Shown here piece by piece: positions 41,626-50,641 of a stretch of DNA of 64,000 nucleotides. This DNA is from Cellulomonas sp. PhB143 (GTDB lineage: Bacteria; Actinomycetota; Actinomycetes; Actinomycetales; Cellulomonadaceae). Position numbers and translations under genes: made by a program. The stretch's first letter is position 1, and each line of letters starts with the position of its first letter. The DNA is taken from assembly GCF_003752595.1 (NCBI RefSeq), contig NZ_RKIJ01000012.1:186001-250000 (forward strand). Direction: 5' to 3'. Below the pieces are notes generated by a model. That model had not been told where the DNA came from and did not search any database. It was given only the letters and a program-made list of their open reading frames with translations.

Positions 41626-42882
41626 ATGGAGACGACGGACGCCCCCGTGCCCGCCGGAGGCCTCGACTACCACGCGGTGTTCACCGCGCTCGCCGCGCCG
41701 AAGATCGTGCTGTCGACGGACCTCGTGGTCCTCGACGCGAACGAGGCGTACCTGGAGATGACCGGCCTGCGGCTGGCGGCGATCGCCGGTCGCCCTTATC
41801 TGGAGATGCTCGGGAGCCTGCCGGGCCGTCGGCACCGGGCGCCCGTCGTCGCGGACGCGTGCCGGCGCGCGCTGCGCAGCCGACGCCCCGAGATCGGCGC
41901 GCCCACCCGCTGGGACCTGCCGGACCCGGCGACGGGCGACGAGCGCGAGCGGTACTGGTTCGCCATGGTCCTGCCGGTGCTCGGCCCCGTCGGCGACGTC
42001 GACGCCCTCCTGGTCCGGGTCGAGGAGGTCCGCGCGGACGACGACGCACCCGGCCCCCACCGCACGTATGCGGACGCCGTCGCGGGCTTCGACCGGGAGA
42101 ACCGAGAGATCGCGCTGCGCAGCACCGTGCAGCGCTATCGCGACACCGTCGCGCAGGAGCGGGTCGCGGCGCTCGAGCTGCAGGAGTCGGTCCTGACCCC
42201 GCCGCCCGCGACGCCCGGTCTCGCCGTGGACGTGCGGTACCGCCCCGCCACCCGCGAGATCCGGGTCGGCGGGGACTGGTACGACACGGTGGTGCAGCCG
42301 TCCGGCCGCACCGTCGTCGTCATCGGCGACGTCACGGGGCACGACGTGGGCGCCGCGGCGACGATGGCCCACCTCCGAGGGATCGTGCGGACCGTCGCCT
42401 ACGACTCGGACGGTTCGCCGGCACAGATCCTCGAGCGCGCGCAGCGCGTGGCCGCGGGGCTCGGGGTCGACGCGCTCGCGGCCGTGACGGTGGCCGCGCT
42501 GGGCACGCCCCGACCCGACGGGACCCGCGAGCTCACCTGGTCGAGAGCGGGGGCGCTGCCCCTCCTCGTGCGCCGGTACGACGGCCGCGCCGAGCTGCTC
42601 GACGTCCGCGGCGACCACCTCTTCGGGCTCGACCTCCCGCGGCCCCGGCACGACGACGTCACGCTGCTGCGACCGGGCGCCACGCTCCTGCTCTTCACGG
42701 ACGGGCTCGTGGAGCGCCACGGCGAGCCGCTGCCGCGGTCGCTGGACCGGATGCGGGCGACGGTCGACGCGATGCGCGACGTCTCCCCGGAACGCCTGTG
42801 CGACGTCGTGCTCGCCGCCCAGCTCCACTCGGTGGAGGACGACGACGTCGCGCTCCTCGCGGTCCACGTCGAGGACGCCTGA
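41626..42882 (+). CDS. PAS-PP2C (SpoIIE/RsbU-type) phosphatase
   Basis: 418-aa regulatory phosphatase. N-terminal PAS domain about 14-130 (VVLDANEAYLEMTGLRLAAI). A short coiled linker (YRDTVAQERVAALELQESVL) leads to a PP2C domain about 185-415: VGGDWYDTVVQPSG with metal-binding Asp, VIGDVTGHDVGAAATMAHLRG (split VIGDVTGHD, VGAAATMAHLR), and LLLFTDGLVERHGE. It dephosphorylates a STAS anti-anti-sigma factor in such systems. No STAS gene is adjacent; the closest is at 51104. The ATG at 41626 follows GAGGGG. Confidence 0.93.
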   Translation: METTDAPVPAGGLDYHAVFTALAAPKIVLSTDLVVLDANEAYLEMTGLRLAAIAGRPYLEMLGSLPGRRHRAPVVADACRRALRSRRPEIGAPTRWDLPDPATGDERERYWFAMVLPVLGPVGDVDALLVRVEEVRADDDAPGPHRTYADAVAGFDRENREIALRSTVQRYRDTVAQERVAALELQESVLTPPPATPGLAVDVRYRPATREIRVGGDWYDTVVQPSGRTVVVIGDVTGHDVGAAATMAHLRGIVRTVAYDSDGSPAQILERAQRVAAGLGVDALAAVTVAALGTPRPDGTRELTWSRAGALPLLVRRYDGRAELLDVRGDHLFGLDLPRPRHDDVTLLRPGATLLLFTDGLVERHGEPLPRSLDRMRATVDAMRDVSPERLCDVVLAAQLHSVEDDDVALLAVHVEDA

Positions 42883-42886
42883 GGCC

Positions 42887-42906
42887 GGCCCGGGACGAGC
42901 CGGGCC
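42887..42906. terminator. Bidirectional hairpin between convergent genes
   Basis: GGCCCGG (42887-42893) and CCGGGCC (42900-42906), 7-bp stem, loop GACGAG, in the 28 bases between the PAS-PP2C and the 361-aa gene stops. Confidence 0.5.
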
Positions 42907-42910
42907 CCGG

Positions 42911-43996
42911 TCACGGCGGCGGGCACGTGCGACCCGGCGCGTACACGGAGTACCGCCGCTTCTCGGCGTCGGACGCGAGCCCGAGGTAGTTCCGGTAGAA
43001 GCGGAGGTGCGCCGCGAACCCCGCGTGCACGTTCATCAGCCGGTCCCCGCCGGTGTCGTACTCGGCGTAGGTGCCCAGCGGCGCCGCGTGCACGTGGACG
43101 TTCCCCGCGTCGGCGAGCGCCTGCGCGTACCCGGCACCGTTCGCCCGGCACATCAGGTGGGTCAGGTGCTTGAACCGCACCACGATCCGCGTGGCCGTCG
43201 ACGACGGGTCGAGCGCCGCGCCGAGGTTGCTCACCAGCCAGGCTCGGTCGTCCGCCTCGAGGGGGCTCGTGAGGGTCAGCACGGTCTCCGGGTCCGTGCC
43301 GCTGTCGCGAAAGCCCGGCGCCCGCTCGATCGCGGTCAGCGCGCGGTGCAGGACGCGCGGGAAGGCGCACCCCCAGAGCCAGGCGACGGCGTCGGGCGCG
43401 AAGGCCGCGCGGAACAGGCCGAGCCCGGCCGCGTCCATCTGCGGGGCGACGAAGTCCAGCCGCGGTCGCGCGTCCCGGTCGTCGGGGTCGCGCGCCGTGG
43501 AGGGGACGACGAGGTCGACGGTGACGGGGGTGCCGGACCCGACCACCGGGAAGGTGAACGACCACGAGCGGTCGTCGAAGGAGTTCACGAGGATCGGTCC
43601 GCCCATCCAGCCGTGGCTGAAGAAGCTCAGCTCGGCCAGGGTGCCGGGCGCTGCCGCACCGATCTGCCGGACCGTGGCGTAGACGTCGTCGACCCCCAGG
43701 ACCCGCCACTGGCCCGGCCGGAACCGCGGGTGCCCGCCGGCCGGCGCGGCGTAGCTCGCCCGCGTGACGGGGTCGTGGCTCCTGGTCACGGAGACCGCCT
43801 CGGTGCGTCGCCCGCCCGGGAACGTGACGTCGCGGATCTCGGTCTCGCCCGTGCGCACGTCCATCGTGACGAACCGGAGGTCCTCGCGGGCGGTGTTGCG
43901 CCGCTCGAGGAACCGGCGGCGGTTCGTCGTGAAGACGCGGAAGTCCACCCCCGCGAACTCGTAGTCGACTCCCGCGACGAGGACGACCTGCTGCAT
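42911..43996 (-). CDS. Unknown protein with clan-CD-like His-Gly and Gly-Cys motifs
   Basis: 361-aa protein with no family that I recognise. No signal peptide or membrane helix. Two hydrophobic strands end in motifs resembling clan CD cysteine peptidases (caspases, metacaspases, CHAT): LAELSFFSHGWMGG with His128-Gly129, and DAVAWLWGCAFP with Gly209-Cys210. The His-to-Cys distance, 82 residues, is longer than in caspases but within the looser range of the clan. The C-terminal half has VVRFKHLTHLMCRANGAGY and ends YAPGRTCPPP. It lies 12 bases after the 937-aa gene, and the two form an operon. Peptidase activity is an inference from motif layout only. Confidence 0.7.
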   Translation of the reverse strand: MQQVVLVAGVDYEFAGVDFRVFTTNRRRFLERRNTAREDLRFVTMDVRTGETEIRDVTFPGGRRTEAVSVTRSHDPVTRASYAAPAGGHPRFRPGQWRVLGVDDVYATVRQIGAAAPGTLAELSFFSHGWMGGPILVNSFDDRSWSFTFPVVGSGTPVTVDLVVPSTARDPDDRDARPRLDFVAPQMDAAGLGLFRAAFAPDAVAWLWGCAFPRVLHRALTAIERAPGFRDSGTDPETVLTLTSPLEADDRAWLVSNLGAALDPSSTATRIVVRFKHLTHLMCRANGAGYAQALADAGNVHVHAAPLGTYAEYDTGGDRLMNVHAGFAAHLRFYRNYLGLASDAEKRRYSVYAPGRTCPPP

Positions 43997-44008
43997 GGCC
44001 CCGGCTCC

Positions 44009-46822
44009 TCAGGCGACCGGCTGCCAGTCCTCGCCGACCTTCGTCCAGGACGGCAGCGCGTCGTCCTGGCGAAGCGCGACGAGGGTCGTCGGCAGGCGCA
44101 CGAGCCACGGCTCGCCGTGCGGGGTCTCGGCGCCCGGCGCGCCCTGCGCCTCCTGGATCTCCTTGAGGATCGGCACGTACAGCGGGTCCGAGACGTCGGG
44201 CGCCTGTCCGCCGTCCCAGATCTCGCCCGTCTCCAGGTAGTGCGCGACGGCGGCCTCGAACCCCGGGCGCACGGGGAACACCACGCGCGCGGCACCGGCC
44301 CGCAGGAAGTCCGCGAACTCGGGATCGACGTCGTCGAGCAGCATCCGCCGTCCCCAGGCGGGCTTCCAGCCCCAGAAGTAGGGGTAGTAGAAGTACGCCA
44401 GGTGCTCCCACTCGAAGGCCTGCTCGAAGAACCGCACGTACGGCATCTGCGCCTGGGCACGGGCGAGGCTCGGCTGCGGGTAGCCCTGCGGGGAGAGCTC
44501 GAGCGCGCCGAACGCGTCGAAGTGCTGCGCGGTCAGCAGGGTCAGGGCCTGCTTGCGCAGCTCCGTGGTCGCGATCCGCCGGTTCCATCCGGGGTTGCGT
44601 CCCGTGACGACGACGCCGGCCTGCGCGGCCGCCTCGGCGAGCGCCGACTCGTACGCCTGCTGCTTGGCGAGGTATCCCTGGACGATGGCGGCGTGCGCCT
44701 TGAGCTGCCACGTCTGCATCGCCCGCTCGGTGCGCTCGCAGAAGATCTGCACGGTCGCCGCCAGCTGCCGCACCTGGCGGGAGTAGAAGGAGATCGAGAC
44801 GGTGCCCACCTCGCCGTCCATGTCGACGTAGCTGCCCGTCAGCACGTCGACGACCGTGGAGCCGACGACGGCCGCCCACACCGCGCCGCCGTAGAAGTAG
44901 TAGGCGGAGGACACGTACGCGAACCTGGCGCGGTAGCCGTCGTCGATCGACAGCTGTTCCGACGTCGACTGCTCGTGCGGGTCCTCGGGGAGCACACCGT
45001 CGTACGGCTTGGAGAGGGTGCGGAACGGCTCGGGGGGCGCCTCGAGGCCCGTGACGTCGTACCGCTGGGCATACAGGCGGTAGTTGCCCTCGTTGATCTG
45101 GTCCGCGCGCAGCGTGAAGGGCGCGGGCTCGACCAGGTGCTGACCGTCGTCGGCCGCGTCCGTGCTCTGCGCGACGACGAACGCCGTGCCCGGCTCGGGC
45201 AGCGTCAGGTCGAACAGCATCCGCTTGCCGTAGTCGTAGACCTGAGCCTGGAGCACCTTGTCGACCCACTGGTAGACGCCGCTGATGTTCGCGTCCCCCG
45301 CGGTGTTGTCGAGCCCGTGGCTGTACCGCTCCTCGAACTCGCTCGTCGTGGTGGTGCTGCGCCTCTGCAGCACGCGATCGGTGACCCTGCTGACCGACCG
45401 GGCCACGACGTCCTTGCTCAGCTCGGACGCCTGCTTCGTCGCCTCGTCGCTCGAGCTCTTGGTCGCGAAGTCCGCGTTGGCCTTGACCTCGACGAACGGC
45501 CCGTACTTCGCCGTCACCGCCACGCCGGCCTTGAGCTCGCTCTCCTCGTGGAGGGTCTGCTCGGTCTCGCGCTTGAGCGAGAACCGGTCGGTGGTCTGGG
45601 TGTCCCGCTCCTGCTCGGTCGTCGTCTCCGACTCCTCCAGGACCGTGGTCTCCGTCCGGTCGAGGCGCCGCGTCTCGCGCGAGAGGTGCTCCGAGCGCAG
45701 CACGTTCTCCACGTGCGCGATCTCGCCGCCCTCGTACCGCAGCACGTGCTGCTTGACGAGCAGCAGGTCCCCGATCCCGACCGGGTGCACGGCGCCGTGG
45801 CCCGTGGGGATCGCGGTCCCCGGGGTTCCCACGTAGCCGGAGACCGGTGCGTTCGCGAGGAACGAGCTGCCGATCTTCGTCACGCGCCGTGCGGCGGAGT
45901 CGGCCAGCCGGACACGCTCCACCTCGCCGAGCAGCTCCTCGCGCCGCGCCGCGAGCGTCTGCAGCGCGACCGGGAGGCCGGCGCTCTCGAGGGAGACGTC
46001 CAGCCGGGAGAGCGTCGAGCGGGCCGGGGCCCGGAGCCGCTCGACCGCCCGGGCCTCGAGCCGCCAGGTCGCCACGGTGCCCGCGGTCGTCGGCGCGGCG
46101 CGCTCGCCGCGCGATGCCGCCGGCCCGCTCTCGTCCCCCTGCACGCCGGCGGGCGCGGGCGCCCGGAAGTCCGCCGCCCGCAGGCGCCGCAGGTCGGCGA
46201 TGGTCGCCTCGACCTGCGCGAGCTCGCGCTCGGCCTCCGTCTCCTGGCGGTCCGGGAGGGACGACGGCGCCCCGCCGCGCTCCGTCGGCGGCACGTGCCG
46301 GGTCGGGAAGGACGGGTCCGGGGCGGGCTTCTCACCGAACGTCGGCATCGCGAGGGGGCGCAGCCCGACCGGGCTCCCGTCGGCGGCCTCCGCCGCACGG
46401 CGGAGCGCGTCGAAGCCCTGGGCGACCGCGGCGAGCCCGCGCGCGTCCGACCCTGCCGACGCCGAGACGAGCTTGGTGGCGACCAGGGTGTCCGCGAGCG
46501 CCCCCTCCTCGGTGCCGAACGACTCCGTGCCCAGGAGATCGTGCAGCGAGCCCCCGGTGCGCTCGTCGACCAGCTCCTCGACGTCGGCGCGCGGCCGCGG
46601 ACCGGTGGCGAGCAGGGCCCGCACCGCGAGCGCGAGCGCGCCGTGCTCGAGCTCGTCGCTGCGGCGCACCGCGTGACCGGAGGCCAGATAGGTCCCCGCC
46701 TGTCGGCGCGCCGCGCCGGCGCCCTGGGCCCGGTCGAGCTCGACCGGCGCGAGCACCGCGACCTCGGCCTCGTCGGGGCGGTCGGCCGGCCGCATCAGCA
46801 TGAACCGGAAGATCTCGTCCAT
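44009..46822 (-). CDS. Large uncharacterised protein, partner of the clan-CD-like protein
   Basis: 937-aa protein; I do not recognise a family. No signal peptide. Visible: Ala/Arg-rich helical N-terminus; a heptad-like segment at about 195-215; residues 285-310 helical; then a Gly-rich strand patch (320-352, YVGTPGTAIPTGHG). A highly charged, predicted coiled region follows at 366-500 with ETTVLEESETTTEQERDTQT and a repeat of S/T and E/K, interrupted by GVAVTAKYGPFVEVKANADF. The second half contains an aromatic region (AYYFYGGAVWAAVVG) and HLAYFYYPYFWGWKPAWGRR. AGGAGG lies six bases before the ATG at 46822. First gene of a two-gene operon. A structural or scaffold role is guessed, not shown. 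Confidence 0.75.
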   Translation of the reverse strand: MDEIFRFMLMRPADRPDEAEVAVLAPVELDRAQGAGAARRQAGTYLASGHAVRRSDELEHGALALAVRALLATGPRPRADVEELVDERTGGSLHDLLGTESFGTEEGALADTLVATKLVSASAGSDARGLAAVAQGFDALRRAAEAADGSPVGLRPLAMPTFGEKPAPDPSFPTRHVPPTERGGAPSSLPDRQETEAERELAQVEATIADLRRLRAADFRAPAPAGVQGDESGPAASRGERAAPTTAGTVATWRLEARAVERLRAPARSTLSRLDVSLESAGLPVALQTLAARREELLGEVERVRLADSAARRVTKIGSSFLANAPVSGYVGTPGTAIPTGHGAVHPVGIGDLLLVKQHVLRYEGGEIAHVENVLRSEHLSRETRRLDRTETTVLEESETTTEQERDTQTTDRFSLKRETEQTLHEESELKAGVAVTAKYGPFVEVKANADFATKSSSDEATKQASELSKDVVARSVSRVTDRVLQRRSTTTTSEFEERYSHGLDNTAGDANISGVYQWVDKVLQAQVYDYGKRMLFDLTLPEPGTAFVVAQSTDAADDGQHLVEPAPFTLRADQINEGNYRLYAQRYDVTGLEAPPEPFRTLSKPYDGVLPEDPHEQSTSEQLSIDDGYRARFAYVSSAYYFYGGAVWAAVVGSTVVDVLTGSYVDMDGEVGTVSISFYSRQVRQLAATVQIFCERTERAMQTWQLKAHAAIVQGYLAKQQAYESALAEAAAQAGVVVTGRNPGWNRRIATTELRKQALTLLTAQHFDAFGALELSPQGYPQPSLARAQAQMPYVRFFEQAFEWEHLAYFYYPYFWGWKPAWGRRMLLDDVDPEFADFLRAGAARVVFPVRPGFEAAVAHYLETGEIWDGGQAPDVSDPLYVPILKEIQEAQGAPGAETPHGEPWLVRLPTTLVALRQDDALPSWTKVGEDWQPVA

Positions 46823-47001
46823 CACGCGCCTCCTGGTGGTCACGGGCCCACCGTGGGGCGGCGGGCCCGGGACGGCCGCGCCGTCGTCGGCCGTGCCCAC
46901 CTGGAGAGAGCGGGTCTGCCCGTCCGCTGATGCGCGCGCGCCGGGTGAAGCCCGGCCGTGCCGCAGCGCAGCGGGAGGCACTGGAGGCGCCCGCGCCCCC
47001 G

Positions 47002-47634
47002 TCAGCGCGCGGCGAGCACGCGACCCGCGTCGGCGGCGGCGCTCTCGGCGGCCTTGAGCGCCATCGCGCCCTCCTCGCGGAGCCCGTCCATCGCCGGGTT
47101 GACGCCCACGAGGGTGAGGTCGCGCTCGACGACGGTCAGGTCGGCGCCCCAGACGTCCACGAGGATGCGGCGCAGGTAGCCGATGCTGTGCTCCCACTCC
47201 TCCTTGGGCATGCCCGGCCCGTAGGCGCCGCCGCGGGTGGTGATCAGCACGGTGGGGGTGCCGTCGAGCAGGCGGTCGCCGAGCTCCCCGCCCGCGATCG
47301 CGAGGTCGATCCAGGCCTTCGCGTGCTGCGAGACGCCCCAGTTGTACAGCGGGAAGGCGAGGACGACGGCGTCGGCCTCACGCAGCTCACCGGTCACGGT
47401 GGCGGCGAGGCCGAGCGCCTCGACCTGCTCCGGGGTGCGCGCCTCCTCGGGGGTCCAGGCGCCGCCGACCGCCGCGCCCAGGGCGGTGGCGGGCAGCGGG
47501 TCGGCGCCGAGGTGGCGGGTGACCAGGGTCTCCTCGGGCCGGGCGGCGGTGATCTCGGCGGTGACGAGGTCGGCGAGCGCGCTGCTCGCGGACTGCGGGC
47601 CCTGGATGCTGGCGTCGACGCGAAGGACGGTCAT
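47002..47634 (-). CDS. FMN-dependent NADH azoreductase-type oxidoreductase
   Basis: 210-aa flavodoxin-fold quinone/azo reductase. Motifs: VLRVDASIQGPQSASSALAD (FMN phosphate loop), AVVLAFPLYNWGVSQHAKAW (flavin ring loop), TVLITTRGGAYGPGMPKEEW. The family detoxifies quinones and azo compounds with NADH. It is divergent from a MarR gene with matching palindromes between them, the usual YodB/HypR-like arrangement, and so is probably quinone-inducible. Confidence 0.92.
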   Translation of the reverse strand: MTVLRVDASIQGPQSASSALADLVTAEITAARPEETLVTRHLGADPLPATALGAAVGGAWTPEEARTPEQVEALGLAATVTGELREADAVVLAFPLYNWGVSQHAKAWIDLAIAGGELGDRLLDGTPTVLITTRGGAYGPGMPKEEWEHSIGYLRRILVDVWGADLTVVERDLTLVGVNPAMDGLREEGAMALKAAESAAADAGRVLAAR

Positions 47635-47669
47635 GGGGTGCTCCTCGGGACAGGCGCCGGGGCGCCGGT

Positions 47670-47715
47670 GTGAATGTTCAACATCACCCTAGGCCGAGTC
47701 GTGTTGAATGTTCAA
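47670..47715. promoter_or_regulatory. MarR operators of the azoreductase pair
   Basis: TTGAATGTTCAA (47704-47715) is a perfect 5-2-5 palindrome; GTGAATGTTCAA (47670-47681) is its near copy 34 bases away. They occupy the divergent promoter region between the azoreductase and MarR genes. Confidence 0.7.
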
Positions 47716-47735
47716 ATAGCGCTAGGATGGACCGC

Positions 47736-48275
47736 ATGACCCCGGCAGCAGGCACGCACACGGGCACCGAGGCGGGCACCGCGACCCCGTGGCTCACCAG
47801 CGAGCAGGTCGAGGACTGGAAGTCCCTCATCGCGCTCGTGATGACGCTCCCCGCCGCGCTCGACGCGCAGCTGCGCCGCGACGCCGGCATGAACACCTTC
47901 GAGTACCAGGTGCTCGTCAGCCTGGAGGCGTCCGAGCGCGGGATGCTGCCGATGACGGACCTCGCGGTGATGACACAGAGCTCCCCGTCGCGCCTCTCGC
48001 ACGGGGTCTCGCGGCTGGAGCGGGCCGGCTGGGTCGAGCGCGTCGAGTGCCACGAGGCGGGACGCCGCACGAGCGCGCACCTCACGGACGCGGGCCTGGC
48101 GAAGCTGCGCGAGACCGCGCCGGGCCACGTCCGCGAGGCGCGGCGCCTCGTCGTCGACGCCCTCGGCGACGGCCAGCTCGCGGCGCTCGGCGAGGCCGCC
48201 CGCGTCATCGTCTCGCGCACCTCCCCGGAGATGGCCGCCGCCCTGGGCGTCCAGCCGCGCGCGTCCGCGCGCTGA
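47736..48275 (+). CDS. MarR-family transcriptional regulator
   Basis: 179-aa regulator from the ATG at 47736, which has GGATGG six bases upstream; the ATG at 47727 is an alternative. HTH: LPMTDLAVMTQSSPSRLSHG with following VSRLERAGWVERVEC and wing HEAGRRTSAHLTDAGLAKL. N-terminus is Thr/Gly-rich. Cys residues are few (one at the wing), so a thiol-sensing mechanism is possible but unproven. Likely represses the azoreductase gene. Confidence 0.92.
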   Translation: MTPAAGTHTGTEAGTATPWLTSEQVEDWKSLIALVMTLPAALDAQLRRDAGMNTFEYQVLVSLEASERGMLPMTDLAVMTQSSPSRLSHGVSRLERAGWVERVECHEAGRRTSAHLTDAGLAKLRETAPGHVREARRLVVDALGDGQLAALGEAARVIVSRTSPEMAAALGVQPRASAR

Positions 48276-48339
48276 GGGCGTCGCGGCTCTCCCCGCCGCG
48301 CCTCGTATCCTGGGCCGCACCGAGAGACCGGAGGACCCG

Positions 48340-50601
48340 ATGGCCGAGAGCGGCTTCCTCGCGCCCGGCGAGGCCGTCGACCTGGACAACTGCGCCCGCG
48401 AGCCCATCCACGTCCCCGGGCGGATCCAGCCGCGCGGGGTCCTGCTCGCCCTGCGCACCGACGACGCCGTCGTCACCCAGTGCTCCGCGAACGTCGCCGA
48501 CCTGCTCGGCGTCGGCGTCGAGCAGGTGCTCGGCGCACCCCTCGCCGCGGCGATCGGGCCGGACGCCGCCCAGGTGCTCCTGGACCACGTGGCGAACGTC
48601 GAGGACCCCCGCCTGCACAACCCGCTCGAGGTCCAGATCACGGTGGACGGCGTCGCCGAGCGGTTCGAGGCGATGCTGCACCGCACGCCCGGATCGGCCA
48701 CCGGGGCCCGGCCCCCCGTGCTGGTGCTCGAGCTCGAGCCGTTCTCCAGCCACGCCTCCCTGACGTACACGAGCACGTTCGAGCCGGTGCGCGACGCCCT
48801 GGCGGAGCTCGACCGCGCGGCGTCGCTCGAGGAGCTGTACGACGTCGCGGTGCGCCGCGTGCGCGAGCTCACGGGCTTCGACCGGGTGATGCTCTACCGC
48901 TTCGATGCGGAGTACAACGGCGAGGTCGCCGCGGAGGCGCGGCGCGCGGACCTCAACGCGTTCCTCGGGCTGCACTACCCGGCGTCGGACATCCCGGCGC
49001 AGGCCCGGGCGCTGTACGAGAAGAACTGGATCCGCCTCATCTCGGACGTGCGCTACGCGCCGGCGCCCGTCGTGCCCACGGACGACCCCGTGACCGGGCA
49101 GCCGCTCGACCTCACCTACGGCACGCTGCGCAGCGTCTCCCCGATCCACGTCGAGTACCTGCAGAACATGGGCGTCGGCGCCTCGATGTCGATCTCGCTG
49201 CTGCGCGACGGGCGCCTGTGGGGCCTGATCGCCTGCCACCACTACTCCGGGGCGCACGCCCCCTCCTACGCCGCGCGCGCCGCCGCGGAGTTCCTCGGCT
49301 CCGTGCTGTCCGTCCGGCTCGTGACCCAGGCGGAGGACGACCGCGCGGCCGCCGCCCGCCTCTCCGCCGGCGTCCTCGCGCGCCTGGTCGCCGTCACGCG
49401 GGACGACGACGTCTCGCTCGCCGCCGCGCTCACCGGCACCCCCGGCCTGCTGGACCTCGTCCCGGCCGACGGCGCGTTCGTCGTCGCCGAGGGGCGCGTG
49501 GGCCGCCTGGGCGACGTGCCCGACGACGCCACCGGCGAGCGGCTCGCGCGAGCGCTGGCGGACCGCGGCGACGAGGTGCTGGCCACGAACGAGCTCGGCC
49601 GCACCGCCCCGGAGATCGCCGCGATCGTGCCCGGGGCCGCGGGCCTGCTGGCGCTCGTCGTCCCCGGCGGCGCGGTCGCCGTGTGGCTGCGCGGGGAGGT
49701 CGAGCAGAGCGTCGACTGGGGCGGCGACCCGCACAACAAGGCCATCGCCCGCCGCGAGGGCGAGACGGTGCGCCTGTCCCCGCGCAAGTCGTTCGCGCTG
49801 TGGCGCGAGGTCGTGCGCGGGCGCAGCGAGCCGTGGGCGGAGGACCAGGTCGACGTCGCGACGTCGCTGCGCGGCTACCTCGGCGAGGGCCTGCTGCTGC
49901 GCGGGCGCCGGGACATCCGGGCGGCCGCGACCCTCCAGCGGTCGCTGCTGCCCACACAGCTGCCGGAGGTCGAGGGCTGGACGCTCGACGCGCTGTACGC
50001 GCCGTCGGGCGGCGGGCACGCGGGCGGCGACTGGTACGACGCGCTGCGGCTGGAGGACGGGCGGCTCGTGGTCGTCGTCGGCGACGTCTCCGGCCACGGG
50101 CTTCCCGCGGCGGCCACGATGGGCCAGCTCCGCAACGCGCTGCGCGCGCTGCTCGTCACCGGCAGCCCCGCCGTGGTCGCGGTCGAGCAGGTCGACCGGC
50201 TGGTGCGCCTGACGCTCCCCGGGCAGGTGGCGACCCTCGTCGTCGCGGTCGTGTCCCCCGCGTCCGGCGAGGTCGAGTACGTCACCGCCGGCCACCTGCC
50301 GCCGATCGTCACGTCGCCCGGGACGGACGCCCCCGCGACGGTCTCCGACGTCCTGGGCACGCCGCCGCTCGGGGTGGGTCAGCGCGAGAACCGCACCGGC
50401 ACGGCGCAGGTGCCGCCCGGCGGCGCGCTGCTGCTCTACAGCGACGGCCTCGTGGAGCGCCGCGACGAGTCGATCCTCGAGTCGCTGGAGCGGCTGCGGT
50501 CCGCGGCCGGGCGGACGACGGAACCGCGAGCGCTCCTGACGCTCGTCCGGGACCCGACCTCGGACGACGACGCGACGGTCGTGGTGGTCCGGCGCGACTG
50601 A
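48340..50601 (+). CDS. Bacteriophytochrome fused to a PP2C phosphatase
   Basis: 753-aa red/far-red light photoreceptor. PAS domain with the biliverdin-linking Cys18 (DNCAREPIHVPGRIQPRG); GAF domain with PASDIPAQAR (214-223) and His residues at SPIHVEYL (270) and IACHHY (300); PHY domain with the tongue motifs WGGDPHN (460-466) and PRKSF (481-485). All key chromophore residues are present. The output is not a histidine kinase but a PP2C/SpoIIE phosphatase at about 535-750: AGGDWYDALR, GDVSGHGLPA, LLLYSDGLVERRDE. It is inferred to dephosphorylate a STAS protein in a light-dependent way. The kinase and STAS genes lie just downstream on the opposite strand. Confidence 0.95.
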   Translation: MAESGFLAPGEAVDLDNCAREPIHVPGRIQPRGVLLALRTDDAVVTQCSANVADLLGVGVEQVLGAPLAAAIGPDAAQVLLDHVANVEDPRLHNPLEVQITVDGVAERFEAMLHRTPGSATGARPPVLVLELEPFSSHASLTYTSTFEPVRDALAELDRAASLEELYDVAVRRVRELTGFDRVMLYRFDAEYNGEVAAEARRADLNAFLGLHYPASDIPAQARALYEKNWIRLISDVRYAPAPVVPTDDPVTGQPLDLTYGTLRSVSPIHVEYLQNMGVGASMSISLLRDGRLWGLIACHHYSGAHAPSYAARAAAEFLGSVLSVRLVTQAEDDRAAAARLSAGVLARLVAVTRDDDVSLAAALTGTPGLLDLVPADGAFVVAEGRVGRLGDVPDDATGERLARALADRGDEVLATNELGRTAPEIAAIVPGAAGLLALVVPGGAVAVWLRGEVEQSVDWGGDPHNKAIARREGETVRLSPRKSFALWREVVRGRSEPWAEDQVDVATSLRGYLGEGLLLRGRRDIRAAATLQRSLLPTQLPEVEGWTLDALYAPSGGGHAGGDWYDALRLEDGRLVVVVGDVSGHGLPAAATMGQLRNALRALLVTGSPAVVAVEQVDRLVRLTLPGQVATLVVAVVSPASGEVEYVTAGHLPPIVTSPGTDAPATVSDVLGTPPLGVGQRENRTGTAQVPPGGALLLYSDGLVERRDESILESLERLRSAAGRTTEPRALLTLVRDPTSDDDATVVVVRRD

Positions 50602-50641
50602 GCGCTCCGGGCCTGGCGCCCTCCGGTCAGGCGCTGTCCGG

